From: Kalaharituber pfeilii
Taxonomy: Eukaryota; Ascomycota; Pezizomycetes; Pezizales; Pezizaceae
DNA: 64,000 nt
NCBI GenBank assembly: GCA_015179045.1
Contig: WHUZ01000036.1
Location: forward strand, 62,001-126,000
Reading direction: 5' to 3'
Below are positions 11,721-21,627 of the stretch, in pieces; within the stretch, counting starts at the first letter, position 1, and each line of letters starts with the position of its first letter. The translations under genes were made by a program, and so were the position numbers. The notes beneath the pieces are model-generated. The model saw only the letters and a list, made by a program, of their open reading frames with translations. It made no database searches and was not told the origin of the DNA.

Positions 11721-11878
11721 CAGTGTTCCCAACGGGCCGGCCAGGCCAGGCCAAGGGTATGGCCTGGCCGGCCTGGGCCATAGAAATCTAGGCCTGGACC
11801 GGCCGTGAGGTCCGCCCGCGCCGGTCCAGGCGGCCTGAATGTTTCAGGCCGGCCCAGGCCGCCCAGGCCGGTCCAGGC
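11721..11878. mobile_element. hAT-like element, copy 2, left part
   Basis: Starts CAGTGTTCCCAACGGGCCGG and follows the left end of copy 1 closely. It is interrupted at 11878/17527 by the copia element and resumes at 17532. Confidence 0.65.
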
Positions 11879-12222
11879 TGTGAAAAAGAGTACAGAGGAA
11901 TAGGCTCAGAGATGTGTGTATTCGATTCTAATGATCAATGAAGAACGGGGCTTCCAGAGCCCATATATATACAAAAACTCTATAACACGAAGTTGCATAC
12001 AAAACCAGTGAACAGAACAGCTAAGTATTTGGACTGCCTAATATGGAATACTCAGTCCGGAGTGTTTGGGCCATCGCGGATGTTCGGAGTGCTTAGGCCA
12101 TCGCGGATGTTCGGAGTGCTTAGGCCATCGCAGATGTTCGGATGTTTTACACACTCGGACTGTTTCGCTCGGACTGTTTCGCTCGGACTGTTTCGCGTGT
12201 GTTCGGCTCATGGTTTCTAACA
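11879..12222 (-). repeat. 3' LTR of copia 1
   Basis: TG...CA boundaries. Contains internal near-tandem copies of GATGTTCGGAGTGCTTAGGC and three copies of CTCGGACTGTTTCG, which may be regulatory or slippage-derived. Confidence 0.93.
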
Positions 12223-12235
12223 CTCCCACTCAACT
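12223..12235 (-). other. Polypurine tract of copia 1
   Basis: GTTGAGTGGGAGT, a purine-rich stretch directly upstream of the 3' LTR on the coding strand, is the expected plus-strand primer. The second copia has the equivalent sequence just beside its LTR at 18443. Confidence 0.75.
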
Positions 12236-12352
12236 GCGTGTTCCTGTTCTGATCCTGTAGCCTCCTTAAAACTCTCGATGCCTTATGCATACCTCCGTAG
12301 CAAAAACCCTATGGGAAAAAAGCTTACGTGAGAGAAAGAGTACTACCCCAAG

Positions 12353-15300
12353 TTACCTAAATTGCTTAACTCCCATTCCTTCCATGAAGTATTCATGTTT
12401 CGTGCGTGCTAATGCTTTTGTGCAAATATCCGCTAGGTTCTCATTGGTTTTGACATACTTGAGTGAGATTGCACCAGATTCAATGGCTTCACGGATGAAA
12501 TGGTGACGGATTGCAATGTGCTTAGTCCTATCATGATGCTTAGGGTCTTTAGCTAGATCAATAGCCCCATTGTTGTCTATTCGAATAAGTTGCCCTTCAT
12601 GTTGTTGATTGTTGCATCCAGTCTCCCACTTGCTCTTGATTTCATCGAATAGCCTTCGTAGCCATATGCCTTCCTTGCAGGCCTCTATAGCTGCCATATA
12701 TTCAGCTTCGGTTGTGGAAAGAGCTACTGTAGGCTGTTTTCTAGACTTCCAGGAGATCGCAGCACCAGCGAGGGTAAAAACATAGCCAGAGGTTGATTTG
12801 CGTGTGTCAATATCACCGGCCCAGTCAGAGTCGCTATACCCTATAGGATGATGATAGCCTATAATCCGTTCAGTAGCTGAGCTCGAACTTGACCTTGAGC
12901 CTTGAAATAGTAGGCCATGTTGTCGGGTGTGTTGAAGATATCGAAGAACACGCTTTGCAGCTGCTAAGTGTTGAGCTGAGGGGGCAGCACTGGACTGTCC
13001 AAGTGTAGATACTGTGTAAGCTAGATCTGGCCGAGTTCCAAGCATTGCATACATGAGCTTTCCAACAAGTGACTGGTATTGGCGTATTTCGGCTGGTGTA
13101 GGAGTAGCAGTACTATCTGTTTGTAGTCTGACATTCGAGTCGAGAGGAGTGGAAAGGCTCTTGCATCGATCCATGCCGAAATATACAAGAATACTGCTGA
13201 TGTATTTAGTTTGGTGGAGCCAGATTATGCGATTTGGGCGGTCTCGAGTAATCTCAAATCCAATGAATAACTTTACTGCTCCAAGATCCTTCATGTTGTA
13301 TTTGCTAGCGAGCTGCTTCTTAATTTGATCTTTGAGTGTAGGATTGAATGAAAAGATCAAGATATCGTCAACCCAGAGCAGCAGTAAAATTCCAGACATG
13401 ATGTAGAGATTTGAATCCTCTGTTGAGCGCTGGAAGCCAATGGATATTAGATATGCATCGATGTCTGCATACCATGCTCGAGGTGCCTGTTTGAGGCCGT
13501 AGAGGGCTTTTCGGAGCTTGCAGACTTGGTTGCTGTTGGAGCTGTTGCTGAAGCCTTCGGGTAGCTCCATATACACTTCCTCATCGAGTTCAGGGTGAAG
13601 AAATGCTGTAATGACATCCATTTGATCAATATCAAGGTCATGTTCTGCAGCAATCGCCATTAGCATTCGAACAGTAGCAAACTTAGCAACTGGGGCAAAG
13701 GTTTCTTCATAGTCAACTCCTGCTCTCTGCTCATAGCCTTTAATCACAAGGCGGGCTTTATATCTTATGCTGCCATCAGCATTCTGCTTTACTTTGTACA
13801 CCCATTTGCAGCCAATCACACTCTTGCTCTCAGGTACCTGAGCTTGGTCAACAAGCTCCCATGTTTGGTTTTCTAGCAGCGAGTTAAGTTCTTCGCCCAT
13901 AGCTTGCTCCCACTGAACACAGTCAGGGCTTTGCATGGCTTGCCGGTAGCTAGTCGGTTCACCAATTGCCTCCTTTACTGGTCCCTGGGCTTGAAAAGCT
14001 TTTGTCATGGTATGGCCAGATCTCCACAGAGCATCTGCCAGGGCATTGAGAGCTTCAAGCCTCCCTTCGTCAGGTGTAGCTTGTAGAGTACCAGATTCTA
14101 GTGCGTGACAGCACCTAGATATCTCTTCACTTGCATCAGTATGCACAGTGGACACGTGGATTGTGTGGTGCTTAGCCATCTGGTCGGCATTGGGGTCTTT
14201 ACCAGTCATAGAACTGGTAGCTGCAGCACGCGAGCGGCGTGGGCGTTTCTCAATGATTTCTTCTCCAAGACGTAGGCGTGGTATGTCAGGCTCTGTCCGT
14301 TGAGGCATCGTGGCCGGTATCCGAGTCATAGGCAGTGTCGCACCTGGCGTCATAGCCGGCGTCGTAGGTTCATCAGCAATCTCAGTGATTCTGTCTTCTG
14401 GCCAGATGTCAGGCATGTTAACATCCTGTAGCTCTTCTGTACTGCAGCTGGTAGGTGCATTCAGCTGCTCAGCTGTGGTGATGCCCATTGGTTTTCTCTC
14501 GTCGAATACCACGTCAGCTACAATGTATGCCCGACGGCCTTGTGGGTCCCAAACTCGCCACTGCTTGGTTGTAGTAGGTGAATAGCCGATGAAGATGCAC
14601 TGCTGTGACTTAGCTTGCATGGTACGACGCTTCTGTTTTGGGATATGTGCATAGGCGTGACATCCAAAAATGCGCAGGTGGTGCAGGGCCGGTTTCGTGC
14701 CATACCAGGCCTCATAGGGCGTTTTGTTCTCGAGAGCTCGTGTAGGTGACCTGTTCAAGATATACACAGCTGTTGCAGTAGCTTCTGCCCAGAATTCCTC
14801 ATCAAGCTTAGCAGCACACCTCATAGACACTGCCATCTCCTTGATAGTCCTAATTTTTCTTTCACTGACTCCATTTTGATGCTGAGTGTAGGGTGCGCTG
14901 GGTTCATAGGAGATACCGCTGCTTGACAGAATACCTCGGAATCTGCGGTTGTCATATTCTCCCTTGCCATTGTCACACCTGAAACGTTTGATAACTCTCC
15001 CACTTTCCTTCTCTACATGTGCTTTAAAGTCTTGAAAAGCACTGCAGACCTCTTCAACTGTTTTGGATTCAAGGATGTATACCCATGTCATGCGTGAATA
15101 GTCATCAATGTAGAGGAGGAAGTACCTAGAGTTTCCAGGTGTGACTGGGAATGGACCAGCAGAGTCAGAGTGAATGAGTTGGAGGGGCTCAGTTGCCCTC
15201 TCAGAGGGTGTTCGATTGATTGTGACCTTCTGTTTGCCTTGCAGGCATGGAAAACAGGGACTGCCATCTTTGGATAGCTCTGCCTTTCGCAGCTCTATGC

Positions 15301-16978
15301 CAGTTGCAAGACCATTGGCGAGCGTCTTAACAGCAGCTGTATTCAGGTGTCCTAGGCGGTAATGCCAGAGCTCGAGTGTACCTTTAGCCAGAACGGTGGT
15401 GGCAGGCACGGTAGCGGCAGCGGCAGGCACGGTGGTGGCAGGCACGGTGGTGGCAGGCACGGCAGCGACAGGCACGGTGGTGGCAGGCACGGTGGTGGCA
15501 GGCACGGTGGTGGCAGGCACGGCAGCGACAGGCACGGTGGTGGCAGGCACGGTGGTGGCAGGCACGGTGGTGGCAGGCACGGCGGTGGCAGGCACGGCGT
15601 GGGTTTTTCGGAGGTTAATTACGTACATTCCATCTCGACGTTTGACAGTGATGACTGGTCGGTCCTGTTCATCTGCAATCCTGCAGGTGCCTGACTTGAA
15701 TAATGTGCTGTAACCTGCATCCTCTGCTTTTGCTACTGAGAAGAGGTTGCATTTGAGATCTGGAACATATAACACTGATTCAAGAGTCATGCACCGTTCA
15801 TTACCCTGAATAGTCATGGTTCCTATTGCTGTAGCGAAAATTGTGTAGTTGTCTCCCAGTAGTACCTTACGTGGCTTTGCAAGTGTCTTGTGGCTTGTGA
15901 AGTCTGACAGAGTGGAGCACATGTGGTCACTGGCTCCAGAGTCAATGTACCAGGTTCTTCGTTGACAATTGGTGAGGGTAGCTCTAGTTGCAGAGGCTTT
16001 GGCAATATACATCCTTGTCAGGTTAGCACTCGATTTGTTGGAATCGTCTGTATTGGATGCGGGGCTCAGTTTCTCTCTTTTGTTCTTGAGCTCAATTGCC
16101 TTCTTCTGTAATCTGCAATCCTCTGCTTTGTGTCCTTCTTTTGTGCAGTACCAACATACTCCTGCAATTCGCTTAGACTGGGTATCTCTCTTGTTGACTC
16201 TATATCCGCCACGGCCGCCACGTCCTGATCTGTAGCCACGGCCACGGCCACGGCCTCCTCCACGGCTATTCGTTGCCAGTGCTCCGGCGGTAGTAGTGGT
16301 TATTGGTTCGAGCTGAGTTTCATAGTCAACAAGGGTACTGAGGACATAGTTGATAGTCTGTTCTGGAATTGGTTTCTCTGCTATTACACGACGTATGCCT
16401 GAAAATTTGGGTGAGAGATGGCGGAGGATGTGATTGACCATTCCTCTGTCAGTAATAGGGTCATCAGTGTGGGTCAACGCATTTTGGTAACCTATGAGTC
16501 TGCTAATCCATGCAGATACTTTCTCATGTTCACCCATTTTATCGTTTCCAAAGGCCATCTGAATTGCGTTAATACCAGAGCGGTTTGCAACTGTGTCAAG
16601 TCTTTGCTTGAGGGCCTTCCACATCTCAGTAGGCTCATCTGCATTTCCAAGATAAGCTTGAGCAGATAGTGTCAGAGAGCCGAAAATAATGGAAGCAGCT
16701 TGATTAGAGCGTTTGGTAAACTTAGCTAGAGCTTCTGAGTTTGTATTGGGGCCTGAGGTGGATGGTCCGGCACTGCTTGATGCTCGTGATGCTCGGGAGG
16801 CTAAGGTAGTTTGTTCTGGGGCATGCTCAGTGCCATTGACGATTTCCCAGAGATTGCAGGCCTTGAGAATGAACTTCATGGCCACGCTCCATTGTTGGTA
16901 GTTTGAGGTTGTAAGCATGGGAGCTTGTCCATGTTTATGGCGAAAGACATCAGCAGTGGTGGAGGTGGATCCAGACAT
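12353..16978 (-). CDS. Copia Gag-Pol polyprotein
   Basis: A single 1541-residue frame. The start MSGSTSTTADVF is chosen because it matches other copia Gag starts; the frame stays open to 17095. Domains in order, rough residues: Gag (20-240); RGGRGRGRG basic stretch then zinc knuckle CWYCTKEGHKAEDC (about 271); aspartic protease with WYIDSGASDHM (about 340); pentapeptide repeats (460-530); integrase zinc finger HYRLGHLN...CFPC (about 537); integrase core with D, D and E in DSAGPF, CDNGKGEY and SERKIRTI (about 603, 667, 704); reverse transcriptase from WVYKVKQNADG (about 1058) with WVDD active site (about 1202); RNase H SDSDWAGD and STTEAEY (about 1383-1421). Catalytic residues all appear present. 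Gag and Pol are in one frame as in Drosophila copia and plant copia elements. Confidence 0.95.
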   Translation of the reverse strand: MSGSTSTTADVFRHKHGQAPMLTTSNYQQWSVAMKFILKACNLWEIVNGTEHAPEQTTLASRASRASSSAGPSTSGPNTNSEALAKFTKRSNQAASIIFGSLTLSAQAYLGNADEPTEMWKALKQRLDTVANRSGINAIQMAFGNDKMGEHEKVSAWISRLIGYQNALTHTDDPITDRGMVNHILRHLSPKFSGIRRVIAEKPIPEQTINYVLSTLVDYETQLEPITTTTAGALATNSRGGGRGRGRGYRSGRGGRGGYRVNKRDTQSKRIAGVCWYCTKEGHKAEDCRLQKKAIELKNKREKLSPASNTDDSNKSSANLTRMYIAKASATRATLTNCQRRTWYIDSGASDHMCSTLSDFTSHKTLAKPRKVLLGDNYTIFATAIGTMTIQGNERCMTLESVLYVPDLKCNLFSVAKAEDAGYSTLFKSGTCRIADEQDRPVITVKRRDGMYVINLRKTHAVPATAVPATTVPATTVPATTVPVAAVPATTVPATTVPATTVPVAAVPATTVPATTVPAAAATVPATTVLAKGTLELWHYRLGHLNTAAVKTLANGLATGIELRKAELSKDGSPCFPCLQGKQKVTINRTPSERATEPLQLIHSDSAGPFPVTPGNSRYFLLYIDDYSRMTWVYILESKTVEEVCSAFQDFKAHVEKESGRVIKRFRCDNGKGEYDNRRFRGILSSSGISYEPSAPYTQHQNGVSERKIRTIKEMAVSMRCAAKLDEEFWAEATATAVYILNRSPTRALENKTPYEAWYGTKPALHHLRIFGCHAYAHIPKQKRRTMQAKSQQCIFIGYSPTTTKQWRVWDPQGRRAYIVADVVFDERKPMGITTAEQLNAPTSCSTEELQDVNMPDIWPEDRITEIADEPTTPAMTPGATLPMTRIPATMPQRTEPDIPRLRLGEEIIEKRPRRSRAAATSSMTGKDPNADQMAKHHTIHVSTVHTDASEEISRCCHALESGTLQATPDEGRLEALNALADALWRSGHTMTKAFQAQGPVKEAIGEPTSYRQAMQSPDCVQWEQAMGEELNSLLENQTWELVDQAQVPESKSVIGCKWVYKVKQNADGSIRYKARLVIKGYEQRAGVDYEETFAPVAKFATVRMLMAIAAEHDLDIDQMDVITAFLHPELDEEVYMELPEGFSNSSNSNQVCKLRKALYGLKQAPRAWYADIDAYLISIGFQRSTEDSNLYIMSGILLLLWVDDILIFSFNPTLKDQIKKQLASKYNMKDLGAVKLFIGFEITRDRPNRIIWLHQTKYISSILVYFGMDRCKSLSTPLDSNVRLQTDSTATPTPAEIRQYQSLVGKLMYAMLGTRPDLAYTVSTLGQSSAAPSAQHLAAAKRVLRYLQHTRQHGLLFQGSRSSSSSATERIIGYHHPIGYSDSDWAGDIDTRKSTSGYVFTLAGAAISWKSRKQPTVALSTTEAEYMAAIEACKEGIWLRRLFDEIKSKWETGCNNQQHEGQLIRIDNNGAIDLAKDPKHHDRTKHIAIRHHFIREAIESGAISLKYVKTNENLADICTKALARTKHEYFMEGMGVKQFR
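15385..15605 (-). repeat. 15-bp tandem repeat in the copia 1 ORF
   Basis: About 14 copies of a 15-bp unit encoding VPATT or VPVAA lie between protease and integrase. The period is a multiple of three, so the frame is kept. The place is a natural linker, where length change should be tolerated. Confidence 0.9.
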
Positions 16979-16996
16979 TGTAGGATGATTTGATGT

Positions 16997-17115
16997 TTGC
17001 AGTAGTAGACGTGGAGAGCAGGTGAGCTCGAGGGATTCGAGAAGCGAGGAGCACGAGCGAGGAGTGCAAGCGAGGAGTGTGAGCGAGGAGCACAAGTGAG
17101 GAGTGCGAGCAAGGA
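16997..17115 (-). repeat. Short tandem repeat in the copia 1 leader
   Basis: Seven or so imperfect 13-15-bp copies containing GAGGAG.GC.AG lie in the untranslated leader between the primer site and Gag. The frame upstream of Met 16978 runs through it. Confidence 0.65.
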
Positions 17116-17164
17116 GTGCAAGTGTGTGAAAAAGTGCGACTTAAATGCGGTGGACTATATTGCA

Positions 17165-17182
17165 CAGTCCGGGCTCATAACC
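17165..17182 (-). other. Primer-binding site (internal tRNA-iMet type)
   Basis: On the coding strand GGTTATGAGCCCGGACTG follows the 5' LTR immediately. It is complementary to the anticodon arm of eukaryotic initiator methionine tRNA (core GGGCUCAUAACC around the CAU anticodon), not to a tRNA 3' end. Drosophila copia is primed the same way by a half-tRNA fragment. The pairing was judged from memory of initiator tRNA sequence. Confidence 0.8.
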
Positions 17183-17526
17183 TGTGAAAAAGAGTACAGA
17201 GGAATAGGCTCAGAGATGTGTGTATTCGATTCTAATGATCAATGAAGAACGGGGCTTCCAGAGCCCATATATATACAAAAACTCTATAACACGAAGTTGC
17301 ATACAAAACCAGTGAACAGAACAGCTAAGTATTTGGACTGCCTAATATGGAATACTCAGTCCGGAGTGTTTGGGCCATCGCGGATGTTCGGAGTGCTTAG
17401 GCCATCGCGGATGTTCGGAGTGCTTAGGCCATCGCGGATGTTCGGATGTTTTACACACTCGGACTGTTTCGCTCGGACTGTTTCGCTCGGACTGTTTCGC
17501 GTGTGTTCGGCTCATGGTTTCTAACA
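17183..17526 (-). repeat. 5' LTR of copia 1
   Basis: One base different from the LTR at 11879-12222. Same TG...CA ends; followed by the CAGGC target duplication. Confidence 0.93.
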
Positions 17527-17531
17527 CAGGC

Positions 17532-18170
17532 CATTCAGGCCATTCAGGCCGGTCCGGGCCATTCAGGCTGCAGTGTGAGTTAAGTTATACAGTAGCTAGC
17601 TATATACAGAACGTACTCTAAATTCTACGTATACCTCATTCTCTAATGTTTAGGATTTTGCTTGCTGATTTTACACCGCCAGTATCGCTTTCCATTAGCC
17701 ATGCACAGCTTCACTATAGTGTCAAATCCAACTTTGTCGCACCAGATTTTTGTAACCCAAATTCCAGAAGACTCGATATTGGCATCAGATTGGACTGCAG
17801 GGAATCGTCGATGCAAGATCAAAACTTGAGCTGCACTATGGAGAGTGAAGAACAGTAGAATACTAAAGGAATCATCATCGCCAGTACCGGTAGTTGGAAT
17901 GTCTGTCTCCCTGCAATACTAATAAGAAATTAGTATATAGTCAAGCGATACAAAAAAAAATTACTTACCTGAATACCTGCGAAAAGCGCTGCTCAATAAA
18001 AAAAAGTCTAGATAGTTATCCGAAAATATTGAAAGGTTCATATGAAATCCGTGTCCAAGTAACCTGAAGGTGGCCCCTGAAATAGTGTCGTAACCAGCCC
18101 TCCTGCCCCTGAAATTGCTTGAACGGCCTGAATGGCCTGGACGGCCTGGGCGGCCTGGACCGGCCTGGAC
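17532..18170. mobile_element. hAT-like element, copy 2, right part
   Basis: Continues copy 2 beyond the copia insertion. 17565-18125 follows 10270-10800 closely. It ends in GGCC-rich DNA that joins directly to the LTR of copia 2 at 18171, so its own terminal repeat is lost. Confidence 0.65.
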
Positions 18171-18442
18171 TGTAGCAACATATGCGGAAAAGATGCACAC
18201 GGATGCGTATAGTATTGTTCACTCTTATGTCTTGTGTATTCAACGTACAGTATGTGCTCCTAACATCCACCTATTTATAGACATGAGCTGCTAGCAAATT
18301 GTGCGAGTATAAAGGTTGCTCATCATCACAACACGTATCCACAACGTAGATTCCTCATCACATGGAATAACCTTATACCATAATCTCGGTTCATAGTCTC
18401 GGTTCATAGTCTCGGTTCATATGCATTGCATAATCTTCAACA
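18171..18442 (-). repeat. LTR of copia 2
   Basis: Starts TGTAGCAACATATG and ends ATCTTCAACA, followed by the ACTCCCACTCAAC polypurine-tract complement as in copia 1. Contains three tandem copies of TCTCGGTTCATA near 18385-18420. The partner LTR was not found, so the boundaries rest on analogy. Confidence 0.75.
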
Positions 18443-20214
18443 CTCCCACTCAACCGTATGCTCGCACATTCAAACAGATGCTTTCAATCACAAAATCAAT
18501 ATATATACAATCCTCGTAGCCTCATTAAAACTCTCGATGCCTTTTTGCATGCCGCCACAGAAAAAACCCAGTGGGAAAACCTGTGTGAGAGAAAGAGTGC
18601 CACTCCCAGAAAATACCAAAAATCGGAAAAAATCAGAGACGGGATTGAGTCATAAAATTCAGTAAATCATATCATGAAATAAATAAGAAATCAAAAAATA
18701 AATATCTCAGGAAATTGTACGAACTCCCATTGCAGTCAGATGCCTCTTGCGTTTTTCTTTCGTCAGCGGTTTTGTAAGAAAATTGATTCGGTAGGAATGT
18801 GACGGAGTGTAACCGATTCGCGTTCAATGACTTCATGGATGAAATGATGCCTGATGGCAATGTGTTTCCTTTGATCATGCGGCGCAGCCAGATAGCTTCC
18901 TTGCAAGCTTCAGTTGTAGCTATATATTCTGCCTCAGTAGATGATAGAGCCATGGTGGGTTGTTTTCGCGATTTCCATGAGATTGCAGCACCAGTGAGTG
19001 TAGACACATATCCTGATGTCAAACGCCATAGAAGAGCCCATAATTGAGCATCTGTAGAAGGTATCAATGAACTCGTTTTGCGGTAGTGCTGGCGTGCTCT
19101 GCTGTGGGGTTTGAGCTGAAATGCCTTAGTACTGTGTAGGTGATCTGGGCGAGTTCCTAGTATGCGTAAATCGATTTCCCACTAGAGAGTTTGGAGTGAG
19201 AGGCGTCGAGAGGCCTTTTGACGTAACTTGAATACCGAACGTCTTTATTATTGAGGTAAAGTATCTGGTTTGATGGAGATGTAAAGTTCGGTTCGTTCTT
19301 GCAGCTCCCATATCTCCCACTTGCCTCAAACCCTTCCGGCTGTGCTATATAAACCTCTTTAGCTAGTTCAGGTAGTAACAATATCCATCTGATCCCTTAA
19401 TAACTAGCCGAAATGTATTTTGTCTGATGAAGCTGACTTGTACAATTGGGTCGATCCCTCTCGATTTCAAGTCCTATGAATACTCGTGCAGGTCCTAGGT
19501 CCTTTCATGTTGTACTTTGTCGATAATTTATGCTTGACCCCTATGACTTTCGCTTTCTTGCTGATAGATGAGAAAAGGAGAATATCATCAACCCATAGTA
19601 GAAAAATGATTGATTCAGTCATCATGATGTAAAGATTGGAGTCCTCGGTTGAGCATGTAAAACAATATAACGTCTTTCTGAGATGACAAACGAGCGTTGA
19701 CCTTGATTCTGAATTAACTTCGTATCCTTCAGGTTGCTCCATGAATACCTCTTCATAATTGACCCCTTCAATTTGCTCGTATCCTTTGATAACTAATCGA
19801 GCCTTGTAACGAGTACTGTCGTCGGCATTAATTTTCTTCCTGTAGACCCACTTGCATCCTATTACTCCCCCCTTGCTCGGCGGCAGTACGAGTTCCCATG
19901 TCTTATTCTTTAACAGTGACTGATATTCTTCGTCCATAGCCTTTTCCATTTCTAGCATTCATGACTTTGTATAGCTTCGTAGTAACTTGTAGGTTCGTCA
20001 ACTTGAACTGCGGTGCTAATGGAATTTGAATGAACTCGAAGGGCTAGGATAGCATCTTGAGATTGCTTGCTCAATGTGTCTTGCAACATTGGCTGTGGGT
20101 ACTATATTGTATGCATTGTTCGTGAATTCAGAAGTGTCAGTCATTCGTGTATCTTCATATGCATTGTTCGTGAATTCAGAAGTGTCAGCCATTCGTGTAT
20201 CTTCACACATCGAT

Positions 20215-20530
20215 TGAGTAGAGGTATCCTTGTTCTGTATACTCCCGCTGTTTTCAACAGGGGTTTCAGTAATCTGTATCTTCACACATCGATTGAGTAG
20301 AGGTATCCTTGTTCTGTATACTCCCACTGTTTTCAACAGGGGTTTCAATCCTCTCGTTCCCACTGTTTTTAGCAGGGGTTTCTGTATTCTCGCTCCCACT
20401 GTTTTTAGCAGGGGTTTCTATGCTCTCGCTCCCACTGTTTTTAGCAGGGGTTTCTATATTCTCTCTCCCTCTGTTTTTAGCAGGGGTTTCTATATTCTCT
20501 CTCCCTCTGTTTTTAGCAGGGGTTTCTTAA
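20215..20530 (-). repeat. 36-bp tandem repeats in copia 2 linker
   Basis: About eight units containing CTGTTTTTAGCAGGGGTTTC, each coding for roughly 12 residues (GARIQKPLLKTV-like). A longer 79-bp duplication, containing CTTCACACATCGATTGAGTA, overlaps the left part. Confidence 0.85.
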
Positions 20531-20589
20531 CATCTTCGTTCAATTTTGTATGCGATGACTCTCATTGCTTTCAATGATATGCACTTCTA

Positions 20590-20790
20590 CTTCGCCGTAT
20601 CTTTCAACGACGGAACTCTCTTCACCATGTCTTTCAATGATGGGATTCACTTCGTCATGTCTCTCAATGACGGTATTCTCTTTGTCATGTCTCTCAATGT
20701 CAGTATTCTCTTTGTCATATCTCTCAATAATAGTATTCTCTTCGTCATGTCTTTTAATGACGGTGTTAATTGCATCAATAGTCTCGCGCA
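20590..20790 (-). repeat. 30-bp tandem repeats in copia 2 linker
   Basis: Six or seven copies of a unit containing GTCATGTCTCTCAATGA, coding for ten residues of the type ERHDKENTVI. Charged and probably disordered. Confidence 0.85.
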
Positions 20791-21564
20791 TTTCTGTGTC
20801 TGTATCTGATCTTTCAACAATATTGCCGTGTCTTTCAACAGCTTTTCTCAAATCCCAATCAGTGAATGCAGAATTGTTTTCATCAAATGTCACTGGCTTC
20901 AAACACCTGGCGGCTTTGGGGTTCCCAAACGCGCTATATTCTTTTCTTTGGCACGAGCACATGGGCATTGCAGCCAAAAATTCTGGGTGATGTAGCTCCG
21001 GCACCTTCCATATCACGCGAGTCCAGAGTCACTCAGCATACTCACCACCATCTCTTGGATTGATATGTAATTCTGTTGTAGTATGCTCTTAAACTGTGCA
21101 TAGTCATACTCCCCACACCCATTATCACATTGGAATCTATATGTCAGTCCTATAGTTCAAGTGCCCAAAATGACAGTCCCATATGTCAAGGTGAGTAGAC
21201 GACGATAACGAAGACAAAGCAATGACAAAGAAACGAGATGATAGGCGATGAAACGTCAGGAAGTGAGATAGTAGCAGACGAAACGGTAGAAAGCGAAGTG
21301 ACAGACGAAGTGGTAGGAATGACTGGAGCAGTAGCGAAGGTATGAGGAAGTCGAAAGTATACTGCTCATGTGGTTCCAGGGTGGCGTTCGCTTAATTCGA
21401 TTCGATGGTAAAGTCCTCTGACTTCGATCTTTGGAACCGATTTCGTAATTCCTTTGACCTTTTGCGTATATAGCAATCCTTCATTTTATGACCTCTCTTT
21501 AAACAGTACCAGCAGAGTTGTGATGTATCTTCGTCATTGTTATTTTCATTCTCTTGACCTTTGA

Positions 21565-21615
21565 TTTTTTTTTTTATTTCATTAATCGCATGCCGCCCTA
21601 TGGGCTATGGCGATG
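21565..21615 (-). mobile_element. 51-bp micro-insertion of a type A tail
   Basis: Minus strand reads CATCGCCATAGCCC-ATA-GGGCGGC, ATGCGATTAATGAAAT, poly(A). The flanks TCTTGACCTTTGA (21552-21564) and TCTTGACCTTGA (21616-21627) are a target duplication differing by one T. It sits in the copia 2 Gag, just before its zinc knuckle (CWYC coded near 21510). Confidence 0.85.
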
Positions 21616-21627
21616 TCTTGACCTTGA

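Larger units (their letters stand above)
11879..17526 (-). mobile_element. Ty1/copia retrotransposon, full length and young
   Basis: Two 344-bp LTRs (11879-12222 and 17183-17526) start TGTGAAAAAG and end TTTCTAACA. They differ at a single base (about 12131: CGCAGATG versus CGCGGATG), so insertion is recent. The 5-bp target duplication CAGGC is exact (11874-11878 and 17527-17531). On the minus strand the order is 5' LTR (right), primer-binding site, leader, one open polyprotein, polypurine tract, 3' LTR. It inserted into hAT-like copy 2. With intact ORF, LTRs and priming sites it may be active. Confidence 0.95.
18672..21020 (-). pseudogene. Copia 2 pol remnants
   Basis: Recognisable pieces from the 3' end: RNase H (18672-19067, GAAISWKSRKQPTMALSSTEAEY); reverse transcriptase pieces (19126-19381, with AQPEGFEASGR; 19467-19958, with WVYRKKINADDSTRYKARLV and LLWVDDILLFSS); a tandem-repeat-rich linker (20016-20399); and a further linker with integrase-end traces (20540-21016). 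Frames change between pieces and the RT core lacks the segment between EEVFM and QPEGYE found in copia 1, so it cannot be functional. Confidence 0.85.

Noticed and set aside
15362..15713. Glycine/histidine and valine/alanine-rich plus-strand frames
   Set aside because: They are the complement of the VPATT repeats inside the copia polyprotein.
17160..17182. tRNA-Met gene suggested by GGGCTCATAACC
   Set aside because: Only the anticodon-arm complement is present and no cloverleaf surrounds it; it is the copia primer-binding site.
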